A stretch of 12,851 nt of DNA from Candidatus Gastranaerophilales bacterium. GTDB taxonomy: Bacteria; Cyanobacteriota; Vampirovibrionia; Gastranaerophilales; Gastranaerophilaceae. Positions 6,457 to 12,851 of the stretch are shown here, piece after piece (within the stretch, counting starts at the first letter, position 1; every line of letters begins with the position of its first letter). The notes beneath the pieces are model-generated. The model saw nothing but the letters and a program-made list of their open reading frames with translations. It was not told the origin of the DNA and did not search any database. Location of the stretch: positions 1 to 12,851 of the forward strand of contig CANQLK010000041.1 in the NCBI GenBank assembly GCA_947624665.1. The letters are read 5' to 3'. Made by a program: the position numbers and the translations under genes.

Positions 6457-7735
6457 AAAAATATTCAAATTAAAAAAAAATAATACTAGCATTAAAACCG
6501 AGTTAATAGCAGGGCTTACAACTTTTTTTACAATGGCTTATCTTTTAATAATAAGTCCTAAAATACTCGAAATTACAGGGTTAAATATTACCTCTACCGT
6601 TAGCGTTACTGCAATAACGGTATTTATCGGAAGTTTATTAATGGCTTTTATAGCAAATAAGCCTTATGCCGTTGCACCGTTTCTGGGAGAAACCGCATTT
6701 ATTGCTTATATAATTGTATCTTTACAGGGATTTTCTGTTGAAACGGCTCTCGCTTCAATATTTATCTGCGGTCTAATTTTACTTTTTATGACAATTATTA
6801 ACTTAAGAACGTATATAATTAATCAAATTCCCGAAAATATAAAGATTTCTTTTTGCGCAGGATTGGGATTATTCTTTATTTTTATAGCTTTAAAGGATAT
6901 CGGAATAGTTCAATTTACTTCAAAAAATATTCCTCTTCAAGCGGGAAATTTTCTTTCTTTGCATATAATCTTAGGTTTGATATGTTTTTTATCAATCATT
7001 ATATTATCGGCTAAAAAAATAAAAGCCGCCGTAATAATATCTATAGTACTTACAACGATTTTGGGAATTTTGTTTCATGATATAAAATTGCCGTCCGAAA
7101 TTATATCTTTGCCCGGTGATATATCATCTTCATTATTTCGAACGGATTTTTCAAATATTTTTAATATAAAATTTTTACCCGTATTTTTTATAATATTTAT
7201 ACTGGTAAATATTGATACTTCAGGAGCCATTATAGCCTTGGATTATCGGTCTGAAGAAAAAGGAAATGACTGCAAAAAAACAATGATAGCGGACTCTTTA
7301 TCCGTAATAGCGGCACCGTTAATGGGAACTACGACTCCGGGTGCCTATATAGATTCTATGACAGGTATCAGTGCAGGCGGAAGAACAGGACTAACAGCAC
7401 TTACCGTAGGATTTTTATTTTTGCTCGGACTCTTTTTCACGCCGTTAATATTGATAATTCCACCTTATGCCTATGCTCCGGCACTGTTGTATGTGGGAAT
7501 TCTTATGACCTCTGTTATAACAAAAATTGATTTTAACGATATTTCGGAATATGCCCCTGCCGTTTTAACGATTTCCGTTATGATTTTTACTTATAATATC
7601 GGCTTAGGAATTATTTCCGCTTTTATTATTTACCCTCTGATTAAACTTTTTTGCGGACAAAAAAACGAAACGAACATAACCACTTGGATTATGTTCGTAA
7701 TATCATTTATTTTCTTCATGATATATCCGTATTAG
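6443..7735 (+). CDS. NCS2-family nucleobase permease (AzgA/PbuG-like purine transporter)
   Basis: Polytopic inner-membrane transporter of 430 residues, typical length for the AzgA/PbuG branch, which imports adenine, guanine or hypoxanthine with protons. Signatures: TELIAGLTTFFTMAYLLIISP (split as TELIAGLTTFF and TMAYLLIISP, residues 19-39), ANKPYAVAPFLGETAFIAY (71-89), NIDTSGAIIALDYR (256-269) where family members read FDT-G, and the TTTPGAYIDSMTG plus GGRTGLTAL region (296-320). Compared with common purine permeases, the AP-GMGLNAF segment reads AP-FLGETAF and the usual YIES is YIDS (D304), so substrate preference may differ. Start ATG lies inside the end of the binding-protein gene with GGAAAG upstream. 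It ends in TAG. No strong terminator follows; a weak 6-bp hairpin is at 7755-7770. Confidence 0.92.
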   Translation: MELIEKIFKLKKNNTSIKTELIAGLTTFFTMAYLLIISPKILEITGLNITSTVSVTAITVFIGSLLMAFIANKPYAVAPFLGETAFIAYIIVSLQGFSVETALASIFICGLILLFMTIINLRTYIINQIPENIKISFCAGLGLFFIFIALKDIGIVQFTSKNIPLQAGNFLSLHIILGLICFLSIIILSAKKIKAAVIISIVLTTILGILFHDIKLPSEIISLPGDISSSLFRTDFSNIFNIKFLPVFFIIFILVNIDTSGAIIALDYRSEEKGNDCKKTMIADSLSVIAAPLMGTTTPGAYIDSMTGISAGGRTGLTALTVGFLFLLGLFFTPLILIIPPYAYAPALLYVGILMTSVITKIDFNDISEYAPAVLTISVMIFTYNIGLGIISAFIIYPLIKLFCGQKNETNITTWIMFVISFIFFMIYPY

Positions 7736-7754
7736 ACTTTTGTTTGTTTTGCTA

Positions 7755-7770
7755 CATATTTAGGAATATG
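7755..7770 (+). terminator. Weak hairpin after the permease gene
   Basis: CATATT (7755-7760) and AATATG (7765-7770) pair around the loop tagg, 19 nt past the permease stop. A T-rich stretch follows only after 12 nt, so termination here is doubtful. The rest of the 229-bp gap (7736-7964) is AT-rich and holds the likely promoter of the next gene and nothing else I can support. Confidence 0.25.
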
Positions 7771-7926
7771 AATGTTGAAAACTTTTTTCTTCGGTGAATA
7801 AATTTTATTAATTTTCTCATTTTGACCTCTTATATATATAAAGTATATACTCAATTAAATATTGACTGATTTAACTTATTTGTAAACAATTATTAAAATA
7901 ATTTTTTCGGGATTTAGGGTAAAAAA

Positions 7927-7935
7927 TGATATAAT
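7927..7935 (+). promoter_or_regulatory. Extended -10 promoter (TGaTATAAT) before the 509-residue membrane protein
   Basis: TG at 7927-7928, one base, then a perfect TATAAT at 7930-7935 form an extended -10. No good -35 lies at 17 nt, which extended -10 promoters tolerate. The expected start near 7942 leaves about 23 nt before the ATG at 7965. A second, weaker candidate is TTGACC-N16-TATATA at 7822-7849. Confidence 0.6.
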
Positions 7936-7964
7936 AAGTCTAAAAGTAATACGGAACGGTTATA

Positions 7965-9494
7965 ATGAAAAAATATATATTTATTTTTCTAATATTTGTA
8001 ATAAGTATAGGTTTTTGTTGTTTGCATCCGATTCCCGATAATGATTTGTGGGCAAGATTTATAGCGGGCGGATATATTGTTGAAAATTTAAGCATATTAA
8101 AACATGACATATTATCATATACGCCCACGCATACATGGTATGACCATGAATGGGGTGCAAGTATATTCTTTTATCTTGCAAATAAATATTTCGGCGATAC
8201 GGGTTTAATATTTATCAAAGGAATCTTGCTGGGACTTACATTATTATTCTGTTATAAAACAATCAAACTGAAAAATCCCGAAGGCGGATTTACTTATAAT
8301 ATTGTTTATTTAATATTAATGCTTCTGGCTGCTTCAAAAGCAACAGGTTCTATCGTCAGATGCCTTATGTTTACCTGTTTTTTCTATTCCGTTTCTCTGT
8401 ATATTTTAGAGAAAGCAAGGACGGGTTCTAAACGTATATTATGCTTACTTCCTTTAATAATGCTTTTTTGGGCAAATATTCATGGCGGATGCATAAGTCT
8501 TATTGGAATACTTTGTGTTTATATTTTTGGTGAATTTTTAAATAAAAAATCATTTAAAGAGTATATTTATACATTATTGGGGTGTCTTGCCGTATTATTT
8601 GTCAATCCGTACGGAATTGAATATGTTAAATTTCTGTTTTCTGCCGCTTTTATGGACAGAAGTTATATTACCGAATGGAACAGTTCTTTTCATAAATTAT
8701 ATTTAAATAAATTTATATGCTATAAATTATATTTGTTTTCTTTTTTAACGGTTATGATTGCCGATTTATTTAAGAATAAAATAAAATATAAAGATTTGGA
8801 TAAAACAAAGTATATTCTTGTAATTTTAACGGCATATTTATCGATAACACATGTCAGACACCAAACATTTTTTGTATTTACGGCAGGTACTCTTTTATAC
8901 AACGAAGTATATTCGTTCTTAAAAATTTCAGGTAATTTTCTTAAAAAAATATTTAAAATAAATAATAATGATTTTTTGGCAAGCATTAATTCATTAATTA
9001 ATATAAGCGTTTATGTATTAATATGTTTAATATTTGTAATTCCTTTATTTGGCAAAAAACAAATAAGGATTACGGAATCTTCTTATCCGAGATATGCAAT
9101 TGAATTTATAAAAATCAATAACATTAAAGGAAATTTATTTATAAATTTTGACTACGGAAGTTATGCGGCATATAAATTATATCCGAATAATTTAATAGTT
9201 ATGGACGGAAGATATGAAGAAGTCTATAATCCCAATTTACTTTTGGAATTAAATAATTTTCATACCCTAAAAAATGATTGGTATAAAATAATAAGAGATT
9301 ACAAAACAGATGTAATCATTTTGGAAAAACGATATAAAGTATATAAGAAAATTCTTTCCCATCCTGATTGGGAACTTGTTTTTCAAAACAATTTATACGG
9401 AGTATTTGTTCCAAAGAAAAACTTGCAGAAAGAATACAAGTATCCTGTTATCGATGATAATTACTACAATAATACAAAATTTAGCAAAATATAA
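7965..9494 (+). CDS. Large polytopic membrane protein, GT-C-like family, function unknown
   Basis: Integral membrane protein of 509 residues with about nine or ten hydrophobic helices (for example 3-19, 80-97, 111-124, 132-147, 157-172, 176-191, 202-214, 282-296, 343-362) and a soluble C-terminal part (365-509). It carries the motif set of a widespread uncharacterised family: D25-N-D27-LW after the first helix, an acidic-aromatic HEW (61-63) after DILSYTP, FWANIHGG (168-175), NPYG (214-217), THVRHQTFFVF (295-305), then FDYGSYAAYKLYP (395-407) and MDGRYEEVY (413-421). The early acidic pair in the first periplasmic loop recalls GT-C glycosyltransferases that use polyprenyl-linked sugars, so a role in envelope glycosylation is plausible, but no member known to me has a proven activity. 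It stands alone between two gaps. Confidence 0.87.
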   Translation: MKKYIFIFLIFVISIGFCCLHPIPDNDLWARFIAGGYIVENLSILKHDILSYTPTHTWYDHEWGASIFFYLANKYFGDTGLIFIKGILLGLTLLFCYKTIKLKNPEGGFTYNIVYLILMLLAASKATGSIVRCLMFTCFFYSVSLYILEKARTGSKRILCLLPLIMLFWANIHGGCISLIGILCVYIFGEFLNKKSFKEYIYTLLGCLAVLFVNPYGIEYVKFLFSAAFMDRSYITEWNSSFHKLYLNKFICYKLYLFSFLTVMIADLFKNKIKYKDLDKTKYILVILTAYLSITHVRHQTFFVFTAGTLLYNEVYSFLKISGNFLKKIFKINNNDFLASINSLINISVYVLICLIFVIPLFGKKQIRITESSYPRYAIEFIKINNIKGNLFINFDYGSYAAYKLYPNNLIVMDGRYEEVYNPNLLLELNNFHTLKNDWYKIIRDYKTDVIILEKRYKVYKKILSHPDWELVFQNNLYGVFVPKKNLQKEYKYPVIDDNYYNNTKFSKI

Positions 9495-9553
9495 TTGTAG
9501 TCGTTATCATTTTGTACCTTCCTGCAAGTACATGGATAGATATAAAATAAATG

Positions 9554-11284
9554 TTATTCTGATTGATATATTAAATTAATTGTAGATGTAATTTCGCTTG
9601 TTCTAACATTCGGATATAAGCTTTTTATTGTAGCGATTATTTCTTCCTTTGGAAAACCGTTGCCTTGCAGTTCCGCTACTTTTGACGGAATAGTTTCGGT
9701 TAAATCCTTTTCTGTCAGATGTTTAGCATCGGATATAATTTCAGGTTCCGAAGTACTTTCTTCCGCAACTGTTTCAGGTTGTACGTTTTCCTCTGAAATT
9801 GTTTCAGGTTGTACGCTTTCCTCTGCAATTGTTTCAGGCTCCGAGTTTTCCGTTTCGGATAGTTCGCTTTCCGGAACAACTATTACAGGTTTGCCGTCAA
9901 TTAAATCATTTGCATAAATAATACCAAGTTTAACAACTTCCGGAGTGCAATTTTCCGTAACCCACTTAGAAGCAGCTTCTCTTTTGGCTTCGGGAGTATC
10001 AAGATTCTGTATTGCTTTATATACTCCTTTTCTTACTTCGTTATCAAAATGGAAATATCCGTTTTCATTACCTTCCGGTTTTTCATAGAATCCCGTTTCC
10101 GTTAACACGTATGACACAACAGAACTTACCAATTCGGGGATAACATTATCATTTGCCCAATTTGCCGCAACGTTCAATGCATCTCCGTATGTTGTATCTT
10201 CATCAATTTGTGACATCAATTCTGATTGAATATGTGCTTTTACGGGAGCGTTTATATCAGTATAACCGTTTTCCGAACCTTTTATTTCAATATTATTTAA
10301 AATTTCATCTACTTCATTTTCTACATCTTGCATAACGGAAGGAGCCTCATCGTTTAATGACACTGAACCTTCCCCTATATTAATAGATTTTTGCGCTCCG
10401 AAATATTGTGTAGAAGTTGTAGTTGTTAAACCTTTTTCTGCTGAAGCAGATGAAGAGTCTTCCGATTCTTCAATATTACTTGCACCGGTTTCAATTTCTT
10501 CAGATTCATCGACTTCTGATGCACCGGTTTCAATTGCTTCCAACTGCGCCGTTTTACTTTCTTCCAGTTTTTCTATAGCTTTTGTAAGGGCAGTTCCTTC
10601 ATATTCTTCAGATAAACTGCTTTTAACAGTTTCATATACAACATCATTTGTTAAATCAACCACCGATAATTTTTGATCCAATGCAGTTTCAAGTTCGTCA
10701 TTCCATTCCGCATTCTTTTCACTGTCTTTATCGGATTGTGTTTCCAAAATATGATTACTTACGGCTTGTGCAACTTCCGCACTTATAAATCCTGCTTGGA
10801 GTAAGCCTGCAATCTCTTCTTCATTAATTTCGCCATTGTCATATTTTTCGACATAATAACCGGATAACCCCGCATCATCAAATTCTTTTATGATTTCATC
10901 TTTATTTCCTCTGCTGAAAAAATAATGCGCAATGGTATATGAATCAATAATTCCTGACTTACTGGATCTGCCGTCTTCGGATTTTAACTCTTGCAATTCA
11001 CTGCTGTTCAATATTCCGTCACCGTCTTTATCCAAATAATCAAACATAAATTCAACATCATCATCAATGTTACTTATGTTTGAATAATTATTGGCAAAAT
11101 AAGCTTCAAAATCCTTTTTTTCTACTTGTCCGTCCAAATCTTCGGTAAAAATAGGTCTGTTTGAATCTCTAAGTGCTGACCTTAAATCCAAACTTTGTTC
11201 ATAATTCTCTTCTACCCATTTTTTGTCATGATTGTTTAACGGCTTATTAATTTGGTTATCTGAGTCACCTACTCCTTTTGTCAT
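9554..11284 (-). CDS. Acidic EF-hand protein with duplicated helical domain and 10-residue repeats
   Basis: Protein of 576 residues, strongly acidic, without signal peptide or membrane segment. One canonical EF-hand loop, D85-K-D87-G-D89-G-I-L-N-S-S-E96, should bind calcium. A degenerate loop (T47 to D58, EDLDGQVEKKD) lies 38 residues before it, the spacing of an EF-hand pair, and a second degenerate loop (E146 to E157, DNGEINEEE) follows. Residues 185-285 are helical then Ser/Glu-rich with ETGAS repeated at 252 and 265. Residues about 339-398 and 408-466 are two copies of one helical unit, each starting ENGY and containing A-A-(N/S)-(W/K)-W-like cores (AANWANDNVIPELV against ASKWVTENCTPEVV). 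A tail of PET(I/V)(A/S)EE repeats (483-512) leads to a helical C-terminus. AAGGAG 7 nt before the ATG is a strong ribosome site. I recognise no named family; calcium-responsive scaffolding is a guess. Confidence 0.87.
   Translation of the reverse strand: MTKGVGDSDNQINKPLNNHDKKWVEENYEQSLDLRSALRDSNRPIFTEDLDGQVEKKDFEAYFANNYSNISNIDDDVEFMFDYLDKDGDGILNSSELQELKSEDGRSSKSGIIDSYTIAHYFFSRGNKDEIIKEFDDAGLSGYYVEKYDNGEINEEEIAGLLQAGFISAEVAQAVSNHILETQSDKDSEKNAEWNDELETALDQKLSVVDLTNDVVYETVKSSLSEEYEGTALTKAIEKLEESKTAQLEAIETGASEVDESEEIETGASNIEESEDSSSASAEKGLTTTTSTQYFGAQKSINIGEGSVSLNDEAPSVMQDVENEVDEILNNIEIKGSENGYTDINAPVKAHIQSELMSQIDEDTTYGDALNVAANWANDNVIPELVSSVVSYVLTETGFYEKPEGNENGYFHFDNEVRKGVYKAIQNLDTPEAKREAASKWVTENCTPEVVKLGIIYANDLIDGKPVIVVPESELSETENSEPETIAEESVQPETISEENVQPETVAEESTSEPEIISDAKHLTEKDLTETIPSKVAELQGNGFPKEEIIATIKSLYPNVRTSEITSTINLIYQSE
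9738..9845 (-). repeat. 30-bp tandem coding repeat (10-residue units)
   Basis: Two nearly identical 30-bp units at 9771-9800 and 9801-9830 differ at two bases (one C/T, one A/C). A partial unit follows from 9831, and a divergent 33-bp unit precedes at 9738-9770. On the minus strand they encode VQPETISEEN and VQPETVAEES flanked by SEPETIAEES. This lies inside the EF-hand protein gene, so copy number changes would keep the frame. Confidence 0.85.
10482..10535 (-). repeat. 39-bp spaced coding repeat (ETGAS motif)
   Basis: The 15-mer gcaccggtttcaatt occurs at 10482-10496 and again at 10521-10535, 39 bp apart, so the frame is kept. It encodes two 13-residue units that begin ETGAS and are rich in Glu and Ser, inside the linker of the EF-hand protein. 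Confidence 0.75.
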
Positions 11285-11439
11285 AGTTATACTCCTTCTT
11301 TATTACACAAATTAACTTATCGGATTACTTTATTTTTTCTTTAGAAATTTATTCGTTTTCTTTATATTTTTTTAATAAAAGTTAATATTTTATTATTGAT
11401 TTTACTTAGAGTAATTTTGTTAAACATAGGCAAATATCA

Positions 11440-11458
11440 GCAAAAACATTGCTTTTGC
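11440..11458. other. Hairpin in the gap between the EF-hand and glutamate synthase genes
   Basis: GCAAAA (11440-11445) and TTTTGC (11453-11458) are perfect inverted arms with a 7-nt loop. It lies about 50 nt past the minus-strand stop at 11507 and could help end that transcript, but no U-run follows on the minus strand. The rest of the 222-bp gap (11285-11506) is AT-rich without another feature I can support. Confidence 0.3.
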
Positions 11459-11506
11459 GTATTAAAATACAAAATTTCCCGAAAATTAAAATAAGGGATT
11501 AATAAG

Positions 11507-12580
11507 TTAAGAGATTTCTTTTCTGTTGGAAATCAAGTTCCAACAAGAATTTGGGCATACCGCAGTACATATTCCGCAGCCTATACATTTATCATCAATA
11601 CAGGAATATATCTTATCATTCTCAGAAATTGCATTATTCGGACAATTATTTAAACATATTTTGCAATTAACGCAATTTTCACTGTTCCAAACAGGAATTC
11701 TGACTCTGCCGTTCCCCGTTGAGGGAAGATTATATACAACCATATCATCTTTAATAAAATCACCGAATATACCGTTTTCTATCCAATGATTTTTCCTAAA
11801 TTCGGCAACAGTCATCTTATTTGAAGCTTTATTCTTTATCGGAACTATTTTTTTCCATTCTTCCCAAACAGAAAGTTCATTATATAAGGCATCTTTTTTA
11901 ATTTCTCTCAAAAAGTCACTCATGCCGGAAGATAGGAAAGCGATATCTTCATCATTAAGATTTTGGATATCAACGCAGTCGGCTACCCCTTGAATTTTGC
12001 CTCTAAAGTAGATAACACCGCCTACCATTCCTACGCAAGAGCGATTACCGAGGATGGAATTAAGTCCGTCACAATCATATCCGCAAATAACAGCGATACC
12101 GCCGCCCATAAATTCAAAACTGAAAGAGCCTGTATTTTTCAGCACCCATAATTCTGGCAATTCAAATTTCGGATCGTGTTTCATAAGTGCGCCGGAGCGT
12201 GTTCCTACTCTGCCCGATACGTATATTTTACCGCCTGCGGCGCAATGTGCCGCCGTATCACCGCAGTCACCGTCCACAACAATTTTTGCGCCCGAATTGA
12301 GCCAACCAACATCAGCAGGAGCAGAACCTTCTATATATATCGAAGTGCCTGATAATGCCATTGCACCTGCTCTTTGCCCGGGATTTTTAATTCTGAACGT
12401 AAGTTCTTCTTCTCGGTTTCTTGCCCATGAAGATCCGCCGATATTATGTTGTCCGCAGGCTTCTATGTCAAAATTTATATATCCTTCCTCTAATTTTTTA
12501 TTTATTAATTGAAGCAATTCCTGAGTGGACATTCGGTTATTTTCATTTAAGGTTTTTATTTTATATATTTCTTTATTCAT
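11507..12580 (-). CDS. Glutamate synthase GXGXG domain fused to a 2x[4Fe-4S] ferredoxin domain
   Basis: Protein of 357 residues. Residues about 35-205 are the right-handed beta-helix (GXGXG) domain found at the C-terminus of the large subunit of glutamate synthase: repeated Gly patterns in PGQRAGAMALSG (67-78), VGWLNSGAKIVVDGDCGD (91-108), AAGGKIYVSGRVGTRSG (114-130), MGGGIAVICG (158-167) and GMVGGVIYFRG (184-194). Residues 295-345 form a bacterial-type ferredoxin with two clusters: C303/C306/C309-NN-C313P and C332/C335/C338-AV-C342P. Extra cysteines C327 and C346 flank the second. This design matches split, archaeal-like glutamate synthases in which electrons arrive through ferredoxin domains. 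The ATG at 12580 has only a weak GGA upstream and lies 15 nt past the stop of the FMN-domain gene, so translation is probably coupled. The residues after C346 end quickly. Confidence 0.9.
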   Translation of the reverse strand: MNKEIYKIKTLNENNRMSTQELLQLINKKLEEGYINFDIEACGQHNIGGSSWARNREEELTFRIKNPGQRAGAMALSGTSIYIEGSAPADVGWLNSGAKIVVDGDCGDTAAHCAAGGKIYVSGRVGTRSGALMKHDPKFELPELWVLKNTGSFSFEFMGGGIAVICGYDCDGLNSILGNRSCVGMVGGVIYFRGKIQGVADCVDIQNLNDEDIAFLSSGMSDFLREIKKDALYNELSVWEEWKKIVPIKNKASNKMTVAEFRKNHWIENGIFGDFIKDDMVVYNLPSTGNGRVRIPVWNSENCVNCKICLNNCPNNAISENDKIYSCIDDKCIGCGICTAVCPNSCWNLISNRKEIS

Positions 12581-12595
12581 ATCAGATATCCAAAT

Positions 12596-12851
12596 CTAGC
12601 AAACATACTGAATGTCGAGCCTGTTAGCAACGTGCTTATCAACCGTAATAAGAGCATCCGAACGTCCTATAGGTAAAGTAGAATTACCAACAGGCCCCAT
12701 CAGTTTTTTAAGTTCCATATCGGTTGCCATAAAGTAATTAACGATATTTTGAGCAGCAACATCAATATCAAGTCTTTTTGTCAGACATACATCCTGTGTT
12801 GCAAGCCCTGCAGGACATAATCCCGTATTACAAGCATTACATTTACCCGTA
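12596..12851 (-). CDS. gltB: Glutamate synthase FMN/Fe-S synthase domain, C-terminal end (partial)
   Basis: The last 84 residues of a larger minus-strand gene whose beginning lies beyond the right edge. The readable part starts with a cysteine cluster C-N-A-C-N-T-G-L-C-P followed by AGLATQD, the counterpart of the C-x-N-T-CP-GIATQ Fe-S signature of glutamate synthase. It continues with NYFMATDMELKKLMG (the NF-EL-xLM helix of the FMN domain) and LPIGRSDALI (GR-DLL in family members). The enzyme makes glutamate from 2-oxoglutarate and ammonia released from glutamine. The gene ends at TAG (12598-12596) just after the natural domain end, and the next gene supplies the GXGXG domain in the same reading frame. 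The glutaminase domain is not in view and may be a separate gene. Confidence 0.88.
   Translation of the reverse strand, partial: TGKCNACNTGLCPAGLATQDVCLTKRLDIDVAAQNIVNYFMATDMELKKLMGPVGNSTLPIGRSDALITVDKHVANRLDIQYVC

Noticed and set aside
7671..7697. Perfect 9-bp inverted repeat CGAACATAA / TTATGTTCG near the end of the permease gene
   Set aside because: It lies within the coding region about 35 bp before the stop, has no T-run after it, and an arm of this length is expected by chance about once in an AT-rich window of this size.
9738..9845. Possible CRISPR-like array from 30-bp repeats
   Set aside because: The repeats are directly adjacent without unique spacers and lie in frame within a coding sequence.
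12054..12512. Open frame of 152 codons on the plus strand
   Set aside because: It is fully antisense to the GXGXG-ferredoxin gene, shows no family motif and lacks a ribosome site.
12596..12598. TAG recoded as an amino acid
   Set aside because: TAG also ends the permease gene at the expected place, and the FMN domain ends naturally here, so recoding is not needed to explain the data.

Overview
This is an AT-rich window with a Gram-negative, cyanobacteria-like regulatory flavour. It carries a NarL-type response regulator, a receiver fused to a STAS domain, a periplasmic solute-binding protein without a lipobox, and several lineage-type hypothetical proteins. The mix (AT-rich, EF-hand and HEAT-like hypotheticals, split glutamate synthase with ferredoxin domains) suggests an uncultured gut lineage such as the non-photosynthetic Cyanobacteria (Melainabacteria/Gastranaerophilales). 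That placement is an inference from gene style; no marker gene in the window proves it.

Layout. The left edge holds a tRNA-Ser(UGA) on the minus strand, cut by the window edge. It is followed by a perfect 15-bp hairpin that closes the minus-strand NarL/LuxR response regulator gene (223-906). Next come two tightly linked minus-strand genes of unknown function: an Asn/Gln/Pro-rich protein with C-terminal HEAT-like helices (1606-2334) and, 14 bp after it, a small Gly/Ala-rich hydrophobic protein starting with GTG (1100-1591). The plus-strand rpiB (2468-2902) diverges from this pair and overlaps tail-to-tail by 11 bp with a minus-strand receiver-STAS protein (2892-3794).

A 209-bp divergent control region (3795-4003) drives the receiver-STAS gene leftwards. 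Rightwards it drives a three-gene operon: a one-pass membrane protein (4004-5215), a family-1 sugar-type solute-binding protein (5215-6456) and an NCS2/AzgA-type nucleobase permease (6443-7735). The genes overlap by 1 and 14 nt. No ABC permease or ATPase accompanies the binding protein, which makes this operon the most unusual unit here. A separate plus-strand gene (7965-9494) encodes a large polytopic membrane protein with motifs of a widespread, uncharacterised GT-C-like family.

The right side is minus strand: an acidic 576-residue protein with EF-hands, a duplicated helical domain and a 10-residue tandem repeat (9554-11284), then the end of a split glutamate synthase. The synthase part consists of a GXGXG domain fused to a 2x[4Fe-4S] ferredoxin (11507-12580), preceded in the same reading frame, beyond one TAG codon, by the C-terminal end of the FMN/Fe-S synthase domain (12596 to the window edge).

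No gap without a gene exceeds about 230 bp. No transposase, CRISPR array, phage module or replication origin was seen.
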